DNA of 42,702 nucleotides from Actinomycetes bacterium. GTDB lineage: Bacteria; Actinomycetota; Actinomycetes; Propionibacteriales; Propionibacteriaceae. Where the stretch lies: contig JAJZQV010000006.1 of NCBI GenBank assembly GCA_021803025.1, positions 14,613-57,314 on the forward strand, written 5' to 3'. The notes beneath the pieces are model-generated. The model did no database searches. It saw only the letters and a list, made by a program, of their open reading frames with translations, and had not been told where the DNA came from. This document shows positions 32,499 through 41,500 of the stretch, piece after piece. Numbering within the stretch: position 1 is the first letter of the stretch; each line of letters opens with the position of its first letter. Made by a program: the position numbers and the translations under genes.

Positions 32499-34613
32499 GT
32501 GCCAGCACCGAAGCCCGAGCGGAGACCACACGAGACGACGATCCACGGGGTCACGGTGATGGACCCGTACGCGTGGCTCGACGACCTTGAGGACCCGACG
32601 GTACGGGCTCACCTCGAGGCCGAGACCGCGTACGCCGACGAGCAGACGGAGCATCTTCGCCCGCTCCGGGAACGCATCGTCGCCGAGATCTCGTCCCGCA
32701 CCCTGCAGACCGACCTCAGCGTTCCCGACTACGACCTCGACACGACCGGCCGCGCCTGGTGGTACTTCGCCCGTACGGTCGAGGGGCAGGACTACCCCTC
32801 GTATCGCCGCGCCCCCGCACCGTCACGTGACGACGTGCCTGACATCGAGCGTCCCATCGACGGCGAGACCCTGCTCCTCGACCTCAACGCCGAGGCGATC
32901 GGTCACGAGGTCTTCGCGGTCGGGGACGTCGACGTGTCGCCGTCCGGAGACCTCCTCGTCTGGTCGTGCGACACCGCGGGCGACGAGCTGTACCGCGTGC
33001 GCTTCCGCGACCTCGTCTCCGGCGAGGACCTGCCGGACGTCCTCGAGGACGTTGCGAGCGTGTGCTGGATCGACGACGAACACGTCGCCTACACCGTGCC
33101 GGACGAGTCGTGGCGTCCGTATCTCCTGCGGCGCCACACTCTCGGCACCCCGGTGGCCGAGGACGTCGACCTGCTGCGGGAGGACGACGAGAGGTTCTGG
33201 CTCTCCGCCGGCCGCTCGGGCGACGACAGGTGGCTCGTCGTGGACAGCGCCAGCAAGGCGTCGAGCGAGGTGCACCTGCTCGACGTGTCGACGCCGACGG
33301 CGTCCCCCGTGCTGGTGGTCCCCCGCGCCGAGGGAGTCGAGTACAGCGTCGAGCCCGCGGGGGAGCAGCTCTTCGTCGTCCACAACGCGGCGCACCGGGA
33401 CTTCGAGCTCGCCGTCACGGCAGCCCGTCCTGGCGCCTGGGCTGAGTGGGAGACGCTGCTCCCGGGCGAGGACGGCGTGCGGCTGCTCGACGTGACCGCG
33501 TACGTCGACCATCTCGTCGTCCACCTGCGGAGGGACGGCCTCCCCCGCGTCATGGTGCTCGACCGGCCCGCCGGCACGGCCCGGCTCGTGGGGGCCACCG
33601 CGGAGCTGCAGTCCGTCGCCGCCGCGGACCAGCACTACCTGGCGGACCGTCTCCGCCTCCACCGTGAGTCCTACGTGGAGCCGGCGACCGTCCTCGAGAT
33701 CCCGTGGGACGGCGGCGGCGAACGGGTCCTCAAGCGCCATCCCGTCCTTCCTGACCCCGAGGGACGCCCCTTCCGTACAGAGGACTACGTCCAGCGCCGC
33801 CTGTGGGCGCGCGGGGACGACGGCGTCGAGGTGCCCGTCTCCGTCGTGAGCCACCGCGACACCACGTGGCCGGCGCCGTGCGTGCTGTACGGCTACGGCG
33901 CGTACGAGACGAGCCTCGACCCCGGGTTCTCGGTCGTACGCCTCAGCCTTCTCGACCGAGGCGTCGTCGTCGCGTACGCCCATGTCCGTGGCGGCGGAGA
34001 GCTCGGACGAGCCTGGTACGAGCAGGGCCGGCTCAGGTCCAAGCCGACCACCTTCAGCGACTTCGTCGCGGTCGGACGGCACCTCGTCGACACCGGCGTG
34101 GCGATCCCGGGACGCCTCGCCGCCCGAGGAGCCTCCGCGGGTGGACTCACCGTCGGAGCGGCCGTGAACCTCGCCCCGGACCTCTTCTGCGCCGTCCAGG
34201 TGGGGGTCGGCTTCCTCGACCCGCTCACCGCGATGCTCGCCGAGGACCTACCCCTCACGGTCACTGAGCGTGACGAGTGGGGAGACCCGGTCGCGGACCC
34301 GGACGCCTTCGCGACGATCTCCGCGTACAGCCCGTACGGCAACGTCGGCTCCGGCCCGTACCCGGACGTGCTGGCCACGGCAGCCCTCCATGACCAACGG
34401 GTCGCGGCCTCGGAGCCAGCGAAGTGGGTCGCTGCGCTCCGCGACCGCGACGGAGCATCGGGCCAGGTTCTCCTGCGCGTCGAGATGGGAGGCCACCAAG
34501 GCGCCACCGGCCGCTACCAGGCCTGGCGCGACGAGGCGTACGAGCTCGCCTGGCTCCTCGACCGGCTGGGGCTTGCCGAGAGCGCCGGGCCGCCGCGCCA
34601 CTCCGCCACCTGA
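32499..34613 (+). CDS. ptrB: S9 family oligopeptidase (prolyl oligopeptidase / oligopeptidase B type)
   Basis: Serine oligopeptidase that cleaves short peptides. An N-terminal beta-propeller (about residues 70-400) controls access to a C-terminal alpha/beta-hydrolase domain. The catalytic serine is in GASAGG (about S545), the aspartate in HDQRV (about D631), and the histidine in GGHQGATGRY (about H666). The YGAYE and HVRGGGELG stretches are typical of the oligopeptidase B branch (cleavage after basic residues), though this specificity is inferred. At 704 residues with no signal peptide it is predicted to be cytosolic. The GTG start follows the -10 by seven bases; the long upstream frame is antisense to sigA. 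Confidence 0.93.
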   Translation: MPAPKPERRPHETTIHGVTVMDPYAWLDDLEDPTVRAHLEAETAYADEQTEHLRPLRERIVAEISSRTLQTDLSVPDYDLDTTGRAWWYFARTVEGQDYPSYRRAPAPSRDDVPDIERPIDGETLLLDLNAEAIGHEVFAVGDVDVSPSGDLLVWSCDTAGDELYRVRFRDLVSGEDLPDVLEDVASVCWIDDEHVAYTVPDESWRPYLLRRHTLGTPVAEDVDLLREDDERFWLSAGRSGDDRWLVVDSASKASSEVHLLDVSTPTASPVLVVPRAEGVEYSVEPAGEQLFVVHNAAHRDFELAVTAARPGAWAEWETLLPGEDGVRLLDVTAYVDHLVVHLRRDGLPRVMVLDRPAGTARLVGATAELQSVAAADQHYLADRLRLHRESYVEPATVLEIPWDGGGERVLKRHPVLPDPEGRPFRTEDYVQRRLWARGDDGVEVPVSVVSHRDTTWPAPCVLYGYGAYETSLDPGFSVVRLSLLDRGVVVAYAHVRGGGELGRAWYEQGRLRSKPTTFSDFVAVGRHLVDTGVAIPGRLAARGASAGGLTVGAAVNLAPDLFCAVQVGVGFLDPLTAMLAEDLPLTVTERDEWGDPVADPDAFATISAYSPYGNVGSGPYPDVLATAALHDQRVAASEPAKWVAALRDRDGASGQVLLRVEMGGHQGATGRYQAWRDEAYELAWLLDRLGLAESAGPPRHSAT

Positions 34614-34651
34614 CGGGACCTGGCGTTCTCAACGACGAGTCATCGGCCCAG

Positions 34652-34678
34652 GGTTGAAGTTTCCACTGTTCAGGGTAT
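34652..34678 (+). promoter_or_regulatory. Possible SigF/SigB-type promoter upstream of sigB
   Basis: GGTTG, 16 bases, then GGGTAT resembles the general-stress (SigF) promoter pattern GTTT-N15/17-GGGTAT. It is 82 bp before the chosen sigB start. Confidence 0.45.
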
Positions 34679-34705
34679 GGTCAGGGTCCCTTTCCGGCGC
34701 TGGAA

Positions 34706-34732
34706 GGAAACCTTTCGGGGTACCTGGGCGTT
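34706..34732 (+). promoter_or_regulatory. Possible SigH/SigR-type promoter of sigB
   Basis: GGAAAC, 17 bases, then CGTT fits the ECF (SigH/SigE/SigR) pattern GGAA-N17/20-GTT. Transcription would begin near 34740, leaving room for the AAAGGA ribosome site before the ATG at 34760. In mycobacteria and corynebacteria sigB is known to be driven by such sigmas. Confidence 0.5.
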
Positions 34733-34759
34733 GTGATGGTGACGACGAAAGGATCCCTC

Positions 34760-35713
34760 ATGGCACTGTCGACGGCCCGCAGGACCCGCACCACCGAAGG
34801 AATCGATGGAAAGGATGCTGTCGGGCTGTACCTGGACGGCATCGCTCGCACGGCGCTCCTCAATGCGGAGGAGGAGGTCGAGCTCGCTCGACGCATCGAG
34901 GCCGGGCTGTACGCGCAGGCGATCCTGAACGGCGACATCGGCGACGAGGACCGTGGTGAGGGCGCAGTAGCGGCGACACGCTCGGAGCTCGAGGAGCTCG
35001 CCCGGATCGGCGAGCAGGCCATGACCCGCTTCGTCACCGCGAACCTTCGTCTCGTCGTCTCCGTCGCCCGCAAGTACGGCCGCTCCGCGATGCCTCTGCT
35101 CGACCTCGTCCAGGAGGGCAACACCGGTCTCATCCGTGCGGTCGAGAAGTTCGACTACACCAAGGGCTTCAAGTTCTCGACGTACGCGACGTGGTGGGTC
35201 CGCCAGTCGATCAGCCGCGGAATCGCCCAGCAGGGTCGTATCGTCCGTCTCCCGGTCCACGTCGCCGAGCAGATCAACCAGGTCTCGGCGATCCGCCGCA
35301 CGCTCGAGCGTCGCCTCGGCCGCGAGCCGGAGCTCAGCGAGATCGCCGAGGAGATGGCGATCGAGGAGGAGAAGGTCCTCGAGCTGATCCAGTTCTCCCG
35401 TGAGCACGTCTCGCTGGACGCGCCGGTCGAGGAGGACGGTGACACGGCACTCGGCGACCTCATCGCCCGCGAGCCCGCTCCCGGACCCGACGAGATGTTC
35501 CTCGACGCCGAGGAGCGCGCCCGGCTGGAGCAGATGCTCTCGAAGCTCGACGAGCGCTCGGCGGACGTCGTACGGCGTCGGTACGGACTCCTTGACGGGC
35601 GCCAGGCCAAGCTCGCCGACATCGGCGAGGTCTGGGGCATCACCGCCGAGCGTGTCCGCCAGATCGAGCGCCACGCCATCGCCAAGCTGCGCAGCGGCGA
35701 GCTCGCCGCCTGA
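34760..35713 (+). CDS. sigB: Sigma-70 family factor SigB (group 2)
   Basis: Non-essential principal-like sigma factor. It lacks the long region 1.1 and starts close to region 1.2 (DAVGLYLDGIARTALLNAEEEVELARRIEAG). Region 2 ([28 protein letters not shown]) and the 4.2 helix-turn-helix (KLADIGEVWGITAERVRQIE) are complete, giving 317 residues. It differs from SigA at several -10-reading positions (VRQSISRGIAQQG for [13 protein letters not shown]), so promoter choice may differ. The ATG at 34760 has AAAGGA six bases upstream and is preferred over GTG/ATG at 34733/34736. Two stress-type promoter motifs lie upstream, and a strong terminator follows. Homologous to the Rv2710 position. Confidence 0.93.
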   Translation: MALSTARRTRTTEGIDGKDAVGLYLDGIARTALLNAEEEVELARRIEAGLYAQAILNGDIGDEDRGEGAVAATRSELEELARIGEQAMTRFVTANLRLVVSVARKYGRSAMPLLDLVQEGNTGLIRAVEKFDYTKGFKFSTYATWWVRQSISRGIAQQGRIVRLPVHVAEQINQVSAIRRTLERRLGREPELSEIAEEMAIEEEKVLELIQFSREHVSLDAPVEEDGDTALGDLIAREPAPGPDEMFLDAEERARLEQMLSKLDERSADVVRRRYGLLDGRQAKLADIGEVWGITAERVRQIERHAIAKLRSGELAA

Positions 35714-35722
35714 TCCCACTCC

Positions 35723-35756
35723 GACGCCGCCTCCCTCTGACGAGGGGGGCGGCGTC
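35723..35756 (+). terminator. Strong hairpin terminator of sigB
   Basis: A 15-base stem (GACGCCGCCTCCCTC against GAGGGGGGCGGCGTC, one wobble) with a TGAC loop starts 10 bp after the stop. It is followed by a short T-containing tail. Confidence 0.8.
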
Positions 35757-35800
35757 GTCATTCCGTAACGAGGCAGTGGGTTCCCACCCTCAGACCCGAC

Positions 35801-35864
35801 TGAGCACCACGGATGTCACAGAGCACCGCGTACGAGGGGTGCTCTGTCACACGTGGGGTGCTCA
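35801..35864. repeat. 64-bp imperfect palindrome between sigB and tesB
   Basis: Two 27-base arms (35801-35827 and 35838-35864) pair around a 10-base loop: the outer 8 bases (TGAGCACC) and the inner 10 bases (ACAGAGCACC) match perfectly, with mismatches in the middle. It differs in sequence from the 29615/29971 repeats. It could be a second class of palindromic element or a back-up bidirectional terminator between the convergent genes. Confidence 0.7.
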
Positions 35865-35934
35865 ATCGGACCTTGGCGTCCACACGGCACTCACGCCTGG
35901 GCCGTTCCTCGGGTCGGTTCCTCCGGCTGGGCGG

Positions 35935-36780
35935 TCAGTGAGCGTCGACGACCCGGATCAGGCCCTCCTGGGCGGCCGTCGCGGCCAGCCCGTCGGCGGA
36001 GAAGATGCGGCCCAGCGAGAAGCCGCGGGCGCCCGACGCCGACGGTGAGATCTGGTCGTACAGCATCCAGTCGTCAGCCCGGACAGGACGGTGGAACCAC
36101 ATCCCGTGGTCGAGGGACGCCGCGACCATCCCGGGGCCGTAGGACAGGCCGTGCGGGATGAGGCTCACGCTGAGGATGGTGAGGTCCGAGAGGTAGGCGA
36201 GGACGGCCTGGTGCAGGACGGGGTCGTCGGGCAGCCGCCCGTTCGCCCGCACCCAGACCGCCAGCGACGCGCGATGGTGAGGCGGTCCGTCGCCGGGCGC
36301 GGACGCGTACCGCACCTCGAGCTCCTCCCACTGACCGAACATGCGGGCATTGGGTCCCAGGTGCCGTGCGAGCACCTCGGACATCGCCGGGCAGTCCTCG
36401 GGGGCTGGGACCTCGGGGGCGGGGTCCGCGTGGTCGAGGCCGGGCTCGGGTGCCTGGGCGGAGCACCCCATCGTGAAGATCCGCCTGCCGCCCTGGCGTG
36501 CCGTGACGAGCCGTGTCGAGAAGTGCTCCCCGTCACGCGTGGGCAGCACGTCGTACAGGATCGGCGAGTCGGCGCGCCCGGCCTCGAGGAACTGGGCGTG
36601 GAGCGAGTGCAGGACGCGCCCCTCTGGCAGCGTGCCGTAGGCCGCGACCACGGACTGGGCGAGAACCTGCCCGCCGTACGTGCGCTGCATGCGGGTCTGC
36701 GCGGCCGGGCCACGGAAGAGGTCGGGCTCGATCTGCTCCAGGTCGAGGACCGCGACCAGGTCGTCGATGGTTCTCGGCAT
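35935..36780 (-). CDS. tesB: Acyl-CoA thioesterase II
   Basis: Hydrolyses fatty acyl-CoA to free fatty acid and CoA. The 281 residues form the double hot-dog fold of TesB: the first hot-dog includes TYGGQVLAQSVVAA and LHSLHAQFLEAG, and the second includes SLDHGMWFHRP near the C-terminus, with the Asp of the Asp-Gln-Thr catalytic set in LDHG. It ends in RVVDAH. The ATG is three bases after the PAC2 stop, so the two genes are cotranscribed. Confidence 0.95.
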   Translation of the reverse strand: MPRTIDDLVAVLDLEQIEPDLFRGPAAQTRMQRTYGGQVLAQSVVAAYGTLPEGRVLHSLHAQFLEAGRADSPILYDVLPTRDGEHFSTRLVTARQGGRRIFTMGCSAQAPEPGLDHADPAPEVPAPEDCPAMSEVLARHLGPNARMFGQWEELEVRYASAPGDGPPHHRASLAVWVRANGRLPDDPVLHQAVLAYLSDLTILSVSLIPHGLSYGPGMVAASLDHGMWFHRPVRADDWMLYDQISPSASGARGFSLGRIFSADGLAATAAQEGLIRVVDAH

Positions 36781-36783
36781 GGG

Positions 36784-37674
36784 CTACGGGTTCTGGTCCT
36801 GCTCACGCTCGGCGAGGAAGCGCTCGAACTCGGCGCCGATCTCGTCTGCCGTGGGCACGGGCGCGACCCGTTCGTGCGCGGTGTCGAACGCCTCTTCGAG
36901 CGCGGCGACGAGCTCGGCGGTCTCCGACGACCCGGCCACCTCAGCGTCGATGAGCTCGGCGTTCTCGGCGACCTCCTGAGGGAGTTCCCCCATCGGGATG
37001 CGGAGACCTGTGTCCGCCATGAGGGACTCGACGACCACCTTCACGGCCTGCGGGAAGTGCACCTGGGAGAGGTAGTGGGGCACGTGGGCGACGTAGCCCA
37101 TCGCCACCCTTCCCGCCTCCCCGGCCCGGAACTCCAGCATCGCCGACCACTGGCCCGGTACGTCCATGCGCTCGATGAGCGGAGGGTTGTCGTGGGCGAG
37201 GGTCGACTCGGTTGCGTGACGCGTGATCCCCGTGGGGCGGGTGTGCGGCACGGCGAGCGGGATCCCTGACGCGGTGTACACGCGGCTCACGTGCAGCGCG
37301 TCACAGATGTCCAGCGTCGCAGTCACGGCTCGCTCCCAGCGCATGTCGGGCTCCTGCCCGTGCATGAGAAGGAAGGGGCGGCCGTCCTCGTCGGTCAGCC
37401 GGTCGATGACCAGGTGGGGCATCTGGATCGCGGTCCAGTGGTACGTGTCGAACGTCATGATGGGGCGCCGGCTCCGGAAGTCGTGGAGCTCGTCGATGTC
37501 GAAAGTGACGACGCGCTGGGGATGGCAGGTTCGCAGGAGGTGAGCGGCGGTGCCGTGGGTGACCCTGCCGGCGTCGAGGAAGCCGTCCAGGAGATGGATC
37601 AGCGGCGCGCCCGTGCCGGTGACCGCCTCCCAGGTCTCGGGGACGACCTCGTACAGGTCTCGAGCTTCGTTCAC
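36784..37674 (-). CDS. PAC2 family protein (proteasome assembly chaperone-like)
   Basis: PAC2-domain protein of 296 residues, homologue of Rv2714. The name comes from the eukaryotic proteasome assembly chaperone; the bacterial role is unproven. Family features seen are LLDGFLDAGRV, VTFDIDELHDFRSRRP, and MHGQEPDMRWE. No proteasome gene lies in the window. The GTG (NEARDLYEV) has TAGCCT seven bases upstream and no ribosome site, pointing to a leaderless message that continues into tesB. An upstream open frame is non-conserved. Confidence 0.9.
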   Translation of the reverse strand: MNEARDLYEVVPETWEAVTGTGAPLIHLLDGFLDAGRVTHGTAAHLLRTCHPQRVVTFDIDELHDFRSRRPIMTFDTYHWTAIQMPHLVIDRLTDEDGRPFLLMHGQEPDMRWERAVTATLDICDALHVSRVYTASGIPLAVPHTRPTGITRHATESTLAHDNPPLIERMDVPGQWSAMLEFRAGEAGRVAMGYVAHVPHYLSQVHFPQAVKVVVESLMADTGLRIPMGELPQEVAENAELIDAEVAGSSETAELVAALEEAFDTAHERVAPVPTADEIGAEFERFLAEREQDQNP

Positions 37675-37681
37675 GTCCCCG

Positions 37682-37687
37682 AGGCTA
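37682..37687 (-). promoter_or_regulatory. -10 element of the PAC2-tesB operon (leaderless)
   Basis: TAGCCT on the minus strand is seven bases (CGGGGAC) from the GTG. The rest of the 37675-37913 gap shows only a small hairpin around GCCGCT-CGT-AGCGGC and nothing gene-like. Confidence 0.5.
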
Positions 37688-37913
37688 CGGCCTTCGGACA
37701 ATGCCCGCCTGCTGTACGGGGAATCGTGATGGTCACGGTCCGGGTCGGTCGAGCAGTGATGTGGAGGTACGCCGGGCAGGGAGCGCCTCACGGCGCGTGG
37801 CCGCTCGTAGCGGCTGATTGTGGAGCCCGGGGCTTCCGCAACCCGGCGTACCAGCGGTCAGTGTATGGGCTGGAGCCAAAGGCGCGTTTCTACGGCGGCC
37901 AGGACCCGGCCTG

Positions 37914-38513
37914 TCAGGCCAGCCGCCCCGCCAGCTCGAGATGGCCGGCGTGATGCAGCTCGTCGGCGAGCGTGATCATCCGAGCGCTCTCGCGCACCTC
38001 CGAGGGGCGCGTCAGGGTGAGCGCCCGACCGGCACCCATGACGTGCAGCACGGCCGAGGCGCGCCACAGGACGTCGGCGAAGTCGCCGTGGACGATGCCG
38101 CGCAGCACGTCGTCGATGACACGGCACATCGCCTCGGGGTCGGGCGGGTCCGAGACCCCGGCGACTGCCCGGGCGACCTGGGCCGTGCTCGAGCCGGCCT
38201 CGTACGCGCGAGTGGCCCGGACCGGGTCGGCGTGGATCCACTCGCGGACGACATAGAGCCGCCAGAGCGAGCCGGCGAGGGAGTCGGCGGCCGACGACGA
38301 CCACATGTCCGCCAGCGTCTCCATCCCCTCCGTGTCGGCGAGGTGGACGACGCGTTCCGCGAGCGCCTCGTCGCCTTCGGCGCGCGCCCCCCGGACGAGG
38401 ACGGAGGCGGTACGCTCGGCGATCTCGCGCAGCTCGTCAGGCGCGGGACCGGCCGCGACCGCCTCGAAGTACGCGGCGTCCACCGTCACTGGCCGATGGT
38501 GGTCACGCGCCAT
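37914..38513 (-). CDS. Conserved-looking hypothetical protein
   Basis: I do not recognise this family with confidence. The 199-residue protein is almost entirely helical and soluble. It starts with VTVDAAYFEAVAAGPAPDELREIAERT, which resembles small helical actinobacterial proteins found near hrpA. A segment SLAGSLWRLYVVREWIHADP is the most distinctive. Histidines (HTD-type and DELHHAGHLELAG at the end) could bind metal, as in DinB-like bundles, but no clear triad is seen. The ATG has GGAGG nine bases upstream. It follows hrpA on the same strand by 55 bp, so cotranscription is possible. Confidence 0.8.
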   Translation of the reverse strand: MARDHHRPVTVDAAYFEAVAAGPAPDELREIAERTASVLVRGARAEGDEALAERVVHLADTEGMETLADMWSSSAADSLAGSLWRLYVVREWIHADPVRATRAYEAGSSTAQVARAVAGVSDPPDPEAMCRVIDDVLRGIVHGDFADVLWRASAVLHVMGAGRALTLTRPSEVRESARMITLADELHHAGHLELAGRLA

Positions 38514-38568
38514 CCTTGCTCACCTCCAGCTCGATCGGCACCGGGCAAGGATAGGTGACGTCCCCGCC

Positions 38569-41500
38569 TCAGCGGCGACAGGACGCCATGGCCTGCCGCA
38601 CGCGCTTGGCGGAGACGGGTTCGGCCGTGCGCAGCTGCTGTGCGAACAGGCTGACCCGCAGCTCCTCGAGGAGCCACCCCACGTTCGCCACGGGGGGTGG
38701 CAGCGGGCCCTCCGGGTACGTGCCGGCGAGCTCCGCGTACTCGTCCTCGAGGTCGGCGATGACGTCGGCGGACTGCCGCTCCCGCGCAGGGTTCATGCGG
38801 TACGACACGAGGCGCATCTCCGCGGCGTGCAGGTAGCGGGACAGCCGGTCGAACCACGGGTCCGGCGTCGTGAGGACGAAGCCCGCATGGACAAGGTTGC
38901 GCACCTGCTCGCGGACGTCGTCGACGACGTACGACGGCGGCGTGGCGTCGAGCTGCCGCATCACCTCCTGGAAGCGGGCGAGCACCTCCCCCACGTAGGC
39001 CACGATGCCGCGCATCGTGTCGGCCTGTCTCTCCCGCACAGCCACCTGGACCTCGCCGAAGCGGGCTGCGTCGCGTACCGTCCACGGGTTGATCCCGAGC
39101 GCCGCCAGGGACGAGTCGATCGCACGCAGTCGCGCGTCGGCCAGGAGCGCCGGCACGGTCGGGTACGGGCTCGTGCCGAGCTGGAGCTTCGTGGCGTTCG
39201 ACATCCTCGACACCACCCACGTGGTGGGGTCGGGGGCCGTGAGCTGCACGAGTCGCCGGACGCCCTTCGCATGAGCGGCGCGGGCGCGCGCCTCGGTGTC
39301 CAGGACGACGACACCCACGCTCGACCCCTCGTCGCGGACGGCCGGGTAGCCGACGACCTCGATGGAGGAGGTCGTCGTCACGAGACGATCCTCCAGGGGC
39401 GGGAACGACCACGTCGTCGCCCCGGTCACCGCCGCTCTCCGGTTCACCCTCGTCAGCGTCCTGCTGACGGTCGCCGTGAGCCGGGTCTGGAGGCCCGCGA
39501 GGTCCTCGCCGCGGGCGACCTCCTTGCCGCCGTCGACGACGACGAGAGTCGCGCGCAGGTGAGGAGGCAGCTCCCGGTCGCCCCACTGGCCCGCCGGGTC
39601 CGTTCCCGTCAGCGCGCGCAGGGCGGTCGCGAGCGCGTCGGGAAACGCGATGTCCTCGGGCGCGGTGTCGCCTGAGGGCGCCGAGGCGACGTCGGGACGC
39701 TGCGCGAGCCAGGCCAGGGCGGCCGCCGCGTGGTTGGGTGCGGGGACGAACGCCGTCCGTACCTGCTTGGGGAGCGAGCGGATGAGCTCGGTGGCCAGCT
39801 CCTCCCGGTATCCGGGGACGTTCCACGTGAACGCCGCCGGGGGGAGCTGGTTGAGGATGGCGACGGGGATCTCGATGGTCACGCCGTCGTGCTGCGAGCC
39901 GGGGTCGAAGACGTACGTGATCTCGAGCTGGTGGCTGCCGACGCGCCACCAGTCCGGGAAGCCGGACGCGGAGACGTCGGCCTCCTCGCTCGCGACCAGG
40001 TCCTCCAGCGTCAGGTCGAGGTATGCGTCGTCCTCCTGCCGCTTGGTGCGCCACCACGCGTCGAAGTGGCGCTGGGAAACGACGTCCGCGGGGACGCGCG
40101 CGTCGTAGAACGCGAAGATCGCGGCGTCGTCGACGACGAGGTCGCGCCGCCTCGTGCGCTCCTCGAGCTCGGCAGCCTGCTCCCTGACCGACGCGTTGCG
40201 CCGCACGAAATGGTGGCGGGTGCGCCAGCGTCCCTCCACGAGGGCGGACTGGATGAAGATCCGCCGCGCCTCCTCCGGGTCGATGCGCGAGTACTGGACG
40301 GTACGGCCGGCGATGATGGGGATCCCGTACAGGTTCACCGTCTCGTACGCCAGCACCGCGCCCTGCGACTCGGACCAGTGGGGCTCGGAGTACGTGCGGC
40401 TCAGGACGTGCTCGGCGACCGCCTCGACCCACTCGGCCTCGACGGCTGCGACCGTACGGGCCCACAGCCGCGTCGTCTCGACGAGCTCGTACGCGACCGC
40501 CAGCGGCGGCGGGGTCCTCGCGATCGCCGACCCGGGCGCGATCGCCGACCCGGGCGCGATCGCCGACCCGGGTGCGATCGCCCACGTCGCCCCCCGAGCT
40601 CCCCGGTACTCGCGCGGGCCGAGGCGGGCCCGCTTGCGGGCGGGCAGGTCGGTACGGTCGTTGCGCGTGTCCAGCAGCCCGACATGGCTGAGCAGGCCGG
40701 ACAGGACGGCGGTGTGGACGAGGTCCGCCGGCGCCGGCTCCGCGTTGCGCTCAAGACCGAGCTCGTCGCAGATCTGCCGCAGCTGCGTGTGGAGGTCCTG
40801 CCACTCGCGGACCCGGAGCGCGTTGAGGAACTCGTCGCGGCAGAGGCGCCGAAAGGCGTTGCCCGACAGGGCCTTGCGCCGCTCGCGCAGGTAGTCCCAC
40901 AACCGCAGGATCGCGACGAAGTCGGACCCGTCCGGAGGCGGCTGCTCGACGTCCGCACCGGGAGCGGGCCCCCAGAACCGACGATGGAGCTGGTCGGCCT
41001 GTTCGCGCTTGTCCTGGGGCCTTTCCTTGACGTCGGGGATGGCCAGTGCGGCGACGATCACCTGGACCTCGCGCAGGCACCCGCGGGCCGACGCCTCGAC
41101 GAGCATCCGCCCGAGCCGCGGGTCGACCGGGAGGCGGGCCAGCCTGTGGCCGACGGGCGTGAGCCGAGGACTCGTGCCACGCCCCTCCAGTGCCCCGAGC
41201 TCGGTGAGCGTCCGGAGGCCGTCGGTGATCTGCGCGGCGTCGGGAGGCTCGACGAACGGGAAGTCGACGATGTCGCCCAGCTCGGCCTCGGCCATCTGGA
41301 GAATGACCGAGGCGAGGTTCGTCCGCAGGATCTCGGGCTCCGTGTACTGGGGCCGCGTCTCGTAGTCGGCCTCGCTGTACAGGCGGATGCAGATGCCGGG
41401 CGCGACACGTCCGCACCGTCCCGCACGCTGGTCGGCCGACGCCCTCGAGATGGGCTCGATCGGAAGCCGCTGCACCTTGGTGCGCTTCGAGTAGCGCGAG

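Noticed and set aside
40520-40573. GCGATCGC octamers as a cyanobacterial HIP1-like signal
   Set aside because: They occur here only because an 18-bp unit inside hrpA is repeated; I did not see a general excess.
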